From assembly GCA_947359465.1 (NCBI GenBank), contig OX375872.1:77543100-77607099 (forward strand): DNA of 64,000 bases, written 5' to 3'. The DNA comes from Metellina segmentata. Its lineage: Eukaryota > Arthropoda > Arachnida > Araneae > Tetragnathidae. A program made the translations under genes and the position numbers. Positions 1 to 8,597 of the stretch are shown in pieces. The first letter of the stretch is position 1, and every line of letters begins with the position of its first letter. The notes beneath the pieces are model-generated. The model saw only the letters and a list, made by a program, of their open reading frames with translations. It was not told the DNA's origin and ran no database searches.

Positions 1-242
1 AATGAAGACAATTTGAGCGAATTTAATTCATCTGCCTTTCCCAGCGTAGCATTCTCGTGCATTTTCTGGTGGGAACTTGGAACGGCAATTTCCACCTCCG
101 CCAGTTCCTCAGCTATACGAAAAATGTCATTTTGTTTGAAGTTTCTAGTGACAACACCCGCACAGCATTCTCCTATACAGAAACATATTAGCAAAACATT
201 TAACTGCCTTGCCATATCTTGCGATAAAAACATGCCGACCAT
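1..242 (-). CDS. Possible 5' coding exon of a secreted or membrane protein (partial)
   Basis: On the - strand an ATG at 242 opens a frame that stays open to the window edge; in-frame ATGs also occur at 233 and 215. From the ATG at 215 the product begins MARQLNVLLICFCIGECCAG, which has the positive N-terminus, hydrophobic core and small residues of a signal peptide. A polar, acidic segment follows, rich in Glu, Ala and Ser, with one N-x-T site. The base composition is richer in G+C than the surrounding DNA, as expected of coding sequence. I do not recognise the family. No dibasic cleavage sites are seen, so a neuropeptide precursor is not supported. A splice donor could lie inside the segment, and the remainder lies outside the window. 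A chance open frame is possible. The + strand frame over the same bases looks like its shadow. Confidence 0.45.
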   Translation of the reverse strand, partial: MVGMFLSQDMARQLNVLLICFCIGECCAGVVTRNFKQNDIFRIAEELAEVEIAVPSSHQKMHENATLGKADELNSLKLSS

Positions 243-405
243 GATGACTTACGCTTACTTTAGAACAAGGGTAATCTTAAGACTCGTGTGAGCTTGTAAT
301 TCGACTATACTTGACTTGTCCCAAGGTTTATGTATATCTTCACTTCTGATCTTAAAATATATCTGGTAAAGTTAAAGTTGATGTGACATCATAATCTTTT
401 GGGTA

Positions 406-642
406 GATGGGTAATTTAATTTAATTTTAATTTTAGTTAACGTCGTACTAGAGCAACACAACGGGCTATTGACGACGGTCCGGGATCAGTCCCGTAAGGG
501 AAAGATCCGAGGACAACACTTCGTAATTTTGAACCACGGTCAGATGACGAAGCAACACCTGAGCTGGCACCCCACTCTCCAAACTTCCACACCAACCCAA
601 GGAAAGATCAGAAAACCACACCACGTAATTTAGAACCACGAT
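406..642 (-). repeat. SINE-A copy, 3' part (tRNA-derived SINE body)
   Basis: This is a reverse-strand copy of the SINE-A body; the landmarks are TTAACGTCGTACTAGAGCAA at the 3' end and the internal AACCACGGTCAGATGACGA. It begins with a degenerate TTAATTT tail and lacks the tRNA-like head. The far end (600-642) repeats a short piece of the same body, which suggests an internal rearrangement. Confidence 0.75.
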
Positions 643-671
643 CATCTTTTGGGAAGGATGGTATGGTTGAT

Positions 672-978
672 ATTATTAATTAACGTCGCATTGGAGTAAC
701 ACAACGGGGTATTAGAGACGGTCTGAGATCAAAACCCGAATGGAAAGATCCTAGAGCAACACCACGCAATTTTTAATCACGGTCAGATAACGAAGTCACA
801 CCTGAGCTGATACCCTACTCTCCAAACTCTCACACCACGCTAACGTGATCTTTTGGATGAGGTAGTTGAATGTACGTCACACTGGAGAAGCACGAACAGC
901 TATTGGCGGCGGTCTGGGATCAATCCCAGAGGGAAAGATCCCAGGACAACACCTCGGAATTTTGAACCAGGTTCAGAT
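672..978 (-). repeat. Two diverged reverse-strand SINE body copies (about 672-850 and 858-978)
   Basis: Both segments match the shared SINE body in reverse orientation: CACTGGAG near the 3' end, CTATTGG or TATTAG, GGGAAAGATCC, and the AACCACGGTCAGAT region. Both are headless and more diverged than the copies on either side. They appear to be older insertions stacked in one block. Confidence 0.7.
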
Positions 979-983
979 GAATG

Positions 984-1043
984 AGGGGGATTGATCCCGA
1001 ACCGTCGTCAATAGCCCGTTGTGATGCTCCAGTACGACGTTAA
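984..1043 (+). repeat. SINE 3' fragment, inverted against the preceding copy
   Basis: GGATTGATCCCGAACCGTCG followed by ATAGCCCGTTGTG and a CGTTAAT end is the last ~60 bp of the SINE body in + orientation. It faces the reverse copy at 858-978, giving a short-spaced inverted repeat. Confidence 0.65.
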
Positions 1044-1128
1044 TAAAAAAAACCTATTATCTACCTAGATTGTAATCACAATTTAACAAGAGGTCGTAGT
1101 ATCCCAATGAGTTTACCCACATGATAGC

Positions 1129-1458
1129 GCCGACCAACCGGTATAGTGGTTAAGGTGTTAGCCTCTGGATCGGAAGGTTCCTGGTTCGAATCCGGGTCCG
1201 GGCATGGATGTTTGTAAGCGTATGGTGTAGAGGCGGCTGGTGCACCTTAAATCTGTCGTAGACGAAAGTCCTCACGTTGGGTTGGCGTGGAAGTTTGGAG
1301 AGTGGGGTGCCAGCTCAGGTGTTGCCTCGTCATCTGACCGTGGTTCAAAATTACGAGGTGTTGTCCTCGGATCTTTCCCTTAAGGGACTGATCCCGGACC
1401 GTCGTCAATAGCCCGTTGTGTTGCTCTAGTACGACGTTAACTAAAATTACCATTACCA
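1129..1458 (+). repeat. Full-length SINE-A with 16-bp target site duplication
   Basis: A complete tRNA-derived SINE. Its head (about 1129-1205) carries an A-box-like TAGTGGTTAAGG and a perfect B box GGTTCGAATCC, as in Asp/Glu/Gly-type tRNAs, but its ends do not form a good acceptor stem. The body follows (TGGCGTGGAAGTTTGGAGAG, then ATCTGACCGTGGTTCAAAAT, then CGGACCGTCGTCAATAGCCC), and then an (ATTACC)n tail. The 16-bp direct repeat TTACCCACATGATAGC lies immediately before (1113-1128) and at the end (1459-1474), the signature of LINE-type retrotransposition. This is the reference copy for the family in this window. Confidence 0.9.
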
Positions 1459-1496
1459 TTACCCACATGATAGCAAACTATAACTTCTATCACACT

Positions 1497-1592
1497 GGCG
1501 TGGTGTGGAAGTATGGTGAGTGGCGTGCCATCTCAGGTGCGATATCGTTATCTGACTGTAGTTCAAAATTACGTGGTGCCGTTCTCGGTAAT
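1497..1592 (+). repeat. SINE body fragment
   Basis: GGCGTGGTGTGGAAG followed by a degenerate CTGACTGTAGTTCAAAATTA is the middle of the SINE body in + orientation, without head or tail. Confidence 0.65.
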
Positions 1593-1604
1593 TAGTAATT
1601 TTTA

Positions 1605-1891
1605 AGATTGGTAATTGGTAATTGGTAATTTTTTAGTTAACGTCGTACTAGAGCAACACAACGGGCTATTGACGACGGTCCGGGATCAGTCCCATAAGGG
1701 AAAGATTCGAGGACAACACCTCGTAATTTTGAACCACGGTCAGATGACGAAGCAACACCTGAGCTCTCAATCCACTCTCCAAACTTCCACACCAACTCAA
1801 CGTGAGGACTTTCGGCCACGACAGATTTAAGGTTCACCAGCCGCTTCTACACCATACGCTTACAAAGATCCATGCCCTGACCCGGATTTCA
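1605..1891 (-). repeat. SINE-A copy, 5'-truncated in the tRNA head
   Basis: The reverse-strand copy starts with a (GGTAATT)n tail at 1605-1637. It runs through the full body to the CACCAGCCGC and CCATGCC segments and stops inside the head, just short of the B box (ACCCGGATTT). Its body is nearly identical to the copy at 1129, so it is probably recent. Confidence 0.8.
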
Positions 1892-2136
1892 ATTTCTTAT
1901 GTTTATAATTTTTTATATAAACATAAAAATATTGAAAATTGACAGAGGAGTAGGGTTTATAAAATGTGCGTATATTGGCTTAAAAACGTATTCAAATCGT
2001 AATATAAAGCATATTTGGCAATAAATTTTTTTTTTTAATTGATTATTGCTTTAAAATATGTACCAAATTATCACTAAAAAATAGGTTATGTTAAATGAAT
2101 AAGCAGAAATTTGAGTTTTTCCTTACGAGTCTCCCT

Positions 2137-2222
2137 TAACGTGCACCAGCTTTGGCTGGATTCGAACTGCAAACTCTCCGGTTGCTAATCCGGTACTCTT
2201 CCAACCGGGCTACCGCGGTCCT
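2137..2222 (-). repeat. SINE-B head fragment (tRNA-like)
   Basis: Read on the - strand this is the SINE-B head: GGACCGCGGTAGCCCGGTTG (A-box region), an anticodon-like loop TTAGCAA between CCGG halves, and a B box GTTCGAATCC, followed by the start of the body (GCTGGTGCACGTTAA). Only the head remains. It lacks a paired acceptor stem, so I do not call it a tRNA gene. Confidence 0.7.
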
Positions 2223-2454
2223 CTTGATTCTCTAAAGAAGAAATTGGAGCAAACAACTGGAAATTGTTTTTATTGAGAATTTCTGTCGACAATTTTTACC
2301 GGTTTTAATAACTTGGGTAATTCGCCCAACCTTATACTTATCTATATGAATTTTCAAATACCCATAATACAATTTTTAGTGTAGATTGGTTTATTACTCT
2401 AAGCCTGTATTTGTTGGAACAAGTCTCATTAAATTGGGATGTAAGTTTTAGTCC

Positions 2455-2624
2455 ATGTCGAAACAACAAGGTTTCGACGAGGTACCTTGTCCATCAAGAT
2501 CCGACAAGTTTTGCCAATGACGAGATGTTTCGTCATCAAGATATTACGAGATCTAGTCCTCCAAGATCTGGTCGGATTTGCTAATGACGAGATATCTCGT
2601 CGAGAGAAAACGACCACTAGGAGG
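2455..2624. mobile_element. TTAA palindromic MITE, copy 1 (left end lost)
   Basis: Contains the family core: TTTCGACGAGG, CCATCAAGATC, AATGACGAGATATCTCGTCG, and a right end CCACTAGGAGGTTTA, a decayed form of the CCACTTGGAGAGTTAA terminus. The left terminus is not intact. Confidence 0.65.
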
Positions 2625-4843
2625 TTTAATATATCATTGGCTTACGAGTGAAACACACCAAGTCAAAATTTTCAAAATAAATATATTGCAATTCTAGACC
2701 AGAATGTGATCTTTAGTCTGGTGAAATACAGGAAGTAATTTTTTGTCTTTAGAGGAAGAGGTTAGATTTCTTCTTGCAAAACACACAGTGAGTTTAAGAT
2801 AGGTGTATGATTCTTCCTTTTCGTTTCCTCAGAACTATATTTTTTGACTTATTTTGTTCCACTCGTAAGCCGATGGCACGTTGTACTCGTCTTTCTTCCA
2901 AACTGAAGTTAATTGCTTGGGCTGTTATCTATAGTCAGCAGTTTCCTTGTCGTGAAAAATGAGCACTGGTGGTGATAAGTTCTGTAGTGACGACATTTAC
3001 CGTAAATCGAACCCTGGGGAAATATGTTGAGCAACCTTTCGCCAAATTTCGAATAAATGCCGCTCCCTACAGCAACAATAGCAATAAAGATCATCTTAGA
3101 CACTCCATAACACTCTATTATTGCTATTTTAGGGGAAATAAAATATTTCAGCAAAATATTTACAATATGTGTCGCTCAGAAGTCAATGCGGTAAAGCCCT
3201 GAAAACAAAAATTGAGAAAATTAATGTTTTTAATACACTCTTCTTTTTTTAATTTAATTTTTGGCTTATTAGTTTGATCAGAAAAGTATGTAAAATCTTT
3301 TTTCAAAAGGTAGGCTCTGCAACAAAACAAGATATGTACAAGCCCGGGAGCTGAAGGTTCTTAAAACTGCAACGTACGTCGCAGAACAAACAAAGTCTTT
3401 GCAAAACAATTTTTCTTTAATTTTATCAAAATTTTGGCCGATTTTTTTTAGTTATAAGTTACGATGTTATGTTCTACATTGCAAAGCGCGCTTCTTGCCA
3501 TATCTTTTTTATTTTCTAGCTACGGAACAACCTCCCTACACCGCCCAAATTACCACAAACACTTTATAAATAATACATCTTCTAAGTCATTGACAACATA
3601 TTTTCCTTCAAAAGTTATCGACAGAATTTCAAAGTCTGAAAGTATCCCTTGATTTTAAATAAAGCAAGTTAATAATTTGTTGTTTTATTAGAAATATATG
3701 TTATACATATTTAGACAATAATTGTGTTTTACATCTGATTTTGCTACAGTTTTCAAAATTCGGACAATATGCCTGCAGAATAATTGCAATTGCTTTGAGT
3801 TGCGTTGCAGAACACTGAATACAATTCTGCACCTGGGTGTACATGATGTGCAAATAAAAACGGAAGAAATTTATGTAAAAATAGATTGTTTGAGATTTTT
3901 CTGTCATCGGTTCATGATCGGTTGAGCGGGGAGGAAAAGTAGCGAAAACTGTATTGGTGCGGTTATAGTGCACCTGCTTCCCTGCATCCACCTTCTTTAC
4001 CCGCTTGTACCCGGTTTAACCGGAATGAATTATTAGTTCTTTTTCCCGCTTGAACCGCTTACCCGCTTGACTCGCCCGTTTAGTTTACTGTTCCGTTCTC
4101 TACTTCCACGCTCTTTGTTTGGTGGAACAAAATGGAAGCAGATAAAGATATTTTAATTTCCAAGTGTTTCTAAAAAGTGTCATTTGGGACTAAAGGTTGA
4201 AGGGCCATGCCAACCACAACGTTGTGGACACAGCATGCAAGGATATAACTACATAGATGGGTGTTGAAGACGTAGGACTTGAAATTGCGGTTCAGAAAAC
4301 AGTTCAGCAACTAGTGGACGAGTTTGCTCGTGCATCTTTCTTGACGATTGATTATTGGTTTTTTTAATCGTCGTGTGTTATTATAGTCAAATTTCTTCTA
4401 CGTGAAACCTTCGTTTCAACAATGCATAAATGTAAGTGCTCTTTTAATGTTAACTTATAAACTAAGTACCCGTTTATGAAACACAAAAGTAAATTTTAAG
4501 AAATCTTGCCAAGAATTTCATTCTTATTTAAAATCAACACCAAATATACGTGAGCAAATTTGATCTTCAGAAAATATAAGACCACGCAAATTATTTATTT
4601 TCACGTGTCCATTCCTGTTCTTTTCATTAATAAATAAAAACTATAAAGAAATATGTGTTTTCTTGAATAATACCATTACCTAAAATTAGTAGATGTCCCG
4701 TTTTGAGGAAAAAAATAAATGGTCACGTTAGGTATTCAACTATTTCAAGGCGAGTACTATTAATTTCATGGACGTTAGTCATTCTTTCCTGCTTAATTTT
4801 ATAATAAGTGCTATATGTTGAAAACAAAATACACAATAGATCC
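2625..4843. other. No recognisable feature
   Basis: AT-rich sequence with only short, low-complexity open frames that I cannot assign to a family. At about 3965-4080 a C-rich patch repeats variants of ACCCGCTTG several times; I see no function for it. Confidence 0.5.
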
Positions 4844-4851
4844 TTACGTGA

Positions 4852-5683
4852 TAGGGATGCGACATCGATGTTAATGTTTTCAAAACATCTAGGTTTTATA
4901 AAAAACATCGATGTATTTACCATCGATGTATTAGAGCCGATGTTTGTTTAATATCGATGTTTTAACATTGCCGATGTTTTTATGTTGTCGATGTTTTATT
5001 TTTAAATGAAAAAAGTACCATTGTAAAAATTAAGAAAAATAAACGTGCAACTAAGTATTTAGCAGTGATGGCAACATATGTTCTATCAGAAAGAGTTTTT
5101 TCCCTAACTGGTGGGATAGTTAGTGAAAAAAGAAGTCGACTTAAGGTGGAGAAAGATAACAAACTTCGTTTTTTATAAACTGTAAATAACAAATACTGTA
5201 GCATATAATAATTATAGGCCTCAATTTTTTTTATTTACAGTAAACAAAAATAAGTTTGTTATGTTTCGTCCCCAGAAGTTGAAAATAATGAATAACTAAC
5301 AATAGTTAGTGTTATGCACCTACCTAATTATACTTATAACTAGTAGTACCTATGTCAAATAGTTGCACATATTATTATTTTTTATATTATTCAATTTGAA
5401 AATAAAAGATTTGTTAACTGTTCGTATTAAATTTTTTGACTTCGTTTTGACAGTTTGAAAAAAAATTTCGTTTTAAATTAATAAACACAGAAAATGACAA
5501 ATTAAATCTCCTCCCGGGTGAACATTAATGTTTGAAGTTATTATTAACCAGTTTCAAGAAATGGGGGGAAAAGTTCAAATACACTGAGGTTTAAAATATC
5601 GATGGTTTTTGGGCGATGTATTATCAACAACGATGTTTTAATTTTGAACATATCAATGTTTTGTTGCCGATTTCGCATCCCTA
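4852..5683 (+). mobile_element. hAT transposon remnant with TIRs and 8-bp target duplication
   Basis: The ends are inverted repeats beginning TAGGGATGCGA at the left and ending TCGCATCCCTA at the right. They are flanked by the 8-bp direct repeats TTACGTGA (4844-4851) and CTACGTGA (5684-5691), one mismatch, which is the hAT signature. The subterminal regions carry many copies of the motif CATCGATGTT, as expected of transposase-binding repeats. At 832 bp it is a deletion derivative that keeps only the end of the transposase. Confidence 0.85.
5041..5178 (+). pseudogene. hAT transposase C-terminal dimerisation domain fragment
   Basis: A 45-codon segment ending in TAA reads KRATKYLAVMATYVLSERVF and then SLTGGIVSEKRSRL. 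This matches the conserved hAT C-terminal dimerisation motif (family form: ATS-x-PSERVFS-x-AG-x-IV-x-KRNRL). The catalytic RNase-H-like core upstream is missing, so no active transposase can be made from this copy. Confidence 0.8.
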
Positions 5684-6252
5684 CTACGTGATATCTTCAT
5701 GCTGCAAACTGACTGGCGGTCTTACGCGTGTTCATTATAACCACCACCTGCGTGCTCGGTTTTACAACGCTGTTTGCAACTGCCGCGGTGCAAGCGGTGC
5801 ACTATGGACGTACCCTAATATTTGAAAGCGTTTGTAAATGCAACTTCAGAACTGTTGAAATGGAGTTCACATGACGGATTATTTTCTGGTTTACACCTTT
5901 TCAAAGAATTATTTACGAACGCGGTCTCTGTTACCAACACATATCGAAAGAAGAAAAATGTAGTTTTTATTCCAAACTTTATGAAACAATATTGAAAAAA
6001 GTGGACTCATTCACAATGGCTTCTGAAATTATTATACAACATATTCAGAAGCTATAAAAAGAAGAGCTTTCTGACCAAGAAAGAACGAAGCCACGAGTAA
6101 ATCCTTTAATAACTAAAGGTAATATTACTTATTCCTTTAAAATTTACAAAAATCAGAAAATATCAAAAAATGGACTTAACCACATTGGTTTCTGAGCGAC
6201 TCATATATTGCTTTCATGTTTTATACTCAAAACTAGTCGTTGTAATTCCAGG

Positions 6253-6563
6253 GGACCGCGTGAGTCCTGTTGGAAGATCAATGTATTAGCAACCGAAGGG
6301 TTGCGAGTTTGAAACTCGGTCCAGTCAAAGACTCGTGTACACGGGGATTGGTGCACGTTAAATCTCCCGTGGTCTCAAAATTCATCACGTTGGCGTGGTA
6401 TGGAAGTTTGAAGAGTGGGTACTAGCTCAGGTTTTGTTCAAAATTACGAGGCGTTGTCCTTGGTTCTTTCCTTTCGGATTGTTCGGATACTGGACCATAA
6501 CCAATAGCCCGTTGTGTTGTCCCAGTGCGAGGTTAATTAACTGCCTACCAACTACCTACCAAA
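6253..6563 (+). repeat. Near full-length SINE-B copy
   Basis: The head starts GGACCGCGTGAGTCCTGTTG with a TTAGCAA loop and a degraded B box, followed by GGTGCACGTTAAATC, the shared body and CAATAGCCCGTTGTGTTG. It ends in a (CTACC)n-type tail (GCCTACCAACTACCTACC). An internal stretch around ACCTCGTCATCTGACCGTGG is deleted. Confidence 0.8.
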
Positions 6564-6717
6564 TTAAGTTTCGATACTCTGACACCGTGTCAAATTTTTT
6601 CATTCTACCTGTAGATAATACGTTTTATTACGCAGATGTACGTACTATTTAAGTTTCAACACGTTCGCTGCTGATCTCGTGGCAGCTCGTGATCGTTCTC
6701 CACTTCAATTGGCATTA

Positions 6718-8146
6718 TACACTGCTGTTTGTAAAAAATGCAACACCATGAAGGAATCCTCCGAATGAAATGAAATTTGCAGCAAATGTCAATTATAGAA
6801 TGTTATGTAAAGTAGTAAATTTGAGAGCCACCACGCATGCGTGGTGTGAGCAGAGCTCTCTAAACTGATGCTAAAAGCGTATAAACAGAGGGTTGTAGCG
6901 CGACGTTGAAAATAGTACATGGTTATTTTTAAGTGGCGAACGTTTAGTGAGACCTAAGTATGCCTCCACGACGAAATAGGGTTAAATTTCAACAACTTAC
7001 GGAGTTTGAACGGGGGGGGGGGAATCATCAGCCTTCGTGAAGGAGGATTTCCCTATCGCGCAACAGCAACTCGTGTGCAGCGGAACAGTTCCACAGTGAT
7101 GCGAGTTTGATGCGAGAAGCAGTGGAACGACGAGCACCGGACAACTCGAAAAACTGGGAATGGACGACATAAGGTGATTTCAGAACGCGATGATAGACAC
7201 TTGGTGCACGTGGCGGTGAATGACCGTTCAGCTGCCTCCAGGCAGTTGGCAGCACTTTGGTCTTCTGCTACAGGTGTATGTCGGCTTCGTCAATTCGCCG
7301 ACCGACGTCTGCTGCACCGTGGATTGCGTGCAAGGATTCCTTTATAGAGGATACCCCTCACGCCAAACCATAAACGACTGCGTCTGCAATAGGCTCATGA
7401 GCACAGAGACTAGCGGGCTGATTGACATCAAGTTGTCTTTTCTGACGAATCCCGCTTTAATTTGTGGGACCATGATGGCCGCATTCGTGTTATACGCTAT
7501 GCCGTTGAACGCTGCCTTCCAGAGTGCGTTATCGAACGTCATAGTGGCCGAACACCCGGAGTTATGGTCTGGGGTGCGATTTCGTACCATGGACGATCTC
7601 AGCTGCTACGAATTGAGGGTAATCTGAATAGCAACATGAAGTGCTAGAGCCCGAAATCGTTGCCTTCCTTCAAGGCATCCCTGGAGTTATCTTTCAACAG
7701 GGTAATGCACGCCCACATGTTGCAAGGAATGTTCGAGACTTATTTTCAGCCCAACACATGCAACTTCTTCCTTTGCCTGCTTATTCGCCGGATATGTGGC
7801 CTATTGAGCATGTGTGGGATTTGGTTGGTCGGCGTCTTGCTCGTGATCTGCGTTTTAAAGCTTCAAAAGACGAACTTTGGATGCGCATACAAACAATATG
7901 GAATTCTCTTACACAAGCAGACATTCAACATCTGTTTCACTCCATACCACGTCTTATAGCAGCACTAATTGCAGCGCGTGGTGGTTACACCAAATACTGA
8001 TTTCGGACACTTAATATTGTTTTGTTTTTTTGGCTTTGAAAATTTATTCATTTATTTGTACTAATACAAGCCGTTTGTGTATTAAATTTAATTTAATTCT
8101 GATGACTCCTTCATGGTGTTGCATTTTTTATAAATAGCAGTATACT
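6718..8146 (+). mobile_element. Full-length but dead Tc1-like transposon
   Basis: About 1.43 kb between terminal inverted repeats. The left end CACTGCTGTTTGTAAAAAAT and the right end (reverse complement) TACTGCTATTTATAAAAAAT both continue into GCAACACCATGAAGGA, and each is preceded by TA, the Tc1/mariner target. A single transposase gene fills the interior but is broken. Confidence 0.85.
6960..8000 (+). pseudogene. Tc1-like transposase pseudogene
   Basis: Starts near MPPRRNRVKFQQLTEFERG, then breaks at a G10 homopolymer (about 7013-7022) and at several frameshifts and stops. Recognisable blocks are FSDESRFNLWDHDGRIRV (about 7437-7490, first catalytic Asp), GVMVWGAISYHGRSQL, IFQQGNARPHVAR (about 7690-7730) and LPAYSPDMWPIEHVWD (about 7770-7820); the end is IAARGGYTKY. 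In the second catalytic motif the family has FQQDNARPH; here the Asp is Gly, so even a reading-frame-intact version of this copy would lack a DDE residue. It is an inactive copy. Confidence 0.85.
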
Positions 8147-8281
8147 ATGTTAGGTGTTGGCGTGGTATTGGCGTAGTATTGGCGTGGAGAAGATAATTGA
8201 AAAGGTATGTGGTACTAAAAGTACCGCCAATACCACGCCAATCTATTCAGATATCGGCGCACTTTTCAATCATATTTGTTA

Positions 8282-8597
8282 AGGCCGGTTTACACGCTAC
8301 GATAAATGCTAGCAATTTATCGTAACGATCAAATTGTTTCGATTTATCGTTGGGTGTAAACAGAACATTGTAGCGATTAATTGGAATTGGAATTGGATTG
8401 GATGGTTGATGCCAGCCGGCATCAATTTCTGCGAATCGTAACGATATGTGAGGTCGATAGCGGTCGACAACGAATATTTGACAAGAAATTGTTACGATTT
8501 ATCGCAGCGTGTAAACAATGCTCACACTTTCGATTTATTGGAACAATAAATTTGTCAATCACATCGTAACGATTTATCGTAGCGTGTAAACCTGCCT
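8282..8597. mobile_element. Harbinger-like MITE with TTA target duplication
   Basis: A 316-bp element. The left end AGGCCGGTTTACACGCTACG and the right end (reverse complement) AGGCAGGTTTACACGCTACG are inverted repeats, flanked on both sides by TTA (8279-8281, 8598-8600). Inner copies of the same motif (GTGTAAACA near 8354 and 8509, CGATTTATCG several times) give nested subterminal inverted repeats. No coding capacity. The 3-bp TTA/TAA duplication is typical of the PIF/Harbinger superfamily. Confidence 0.75.

Noticed and set aside
1129..1205. Possible functional tRNA gene
   Set aside because: A and B boxes are present, but the acceptor stem does not pair and the sequence continues into a SINE body with target duplication; it is a SINE head.
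1247..1837. Short open frames such as those starting VVLEQHNGLL
   Set aside because: They recur at every SINE copy and shift frame between copies; they are SINE noncoding sequence.
2137..2222. Possible tRNA on the - strand
   Set aside because: It matches the SINE-B head found at several other sites and lacks a proper acceptor stem.
3701..3991. 96-codon - strand frame in the 5' region
   Set aside because: Low-complexity AT-rich translation with no family resemblance.
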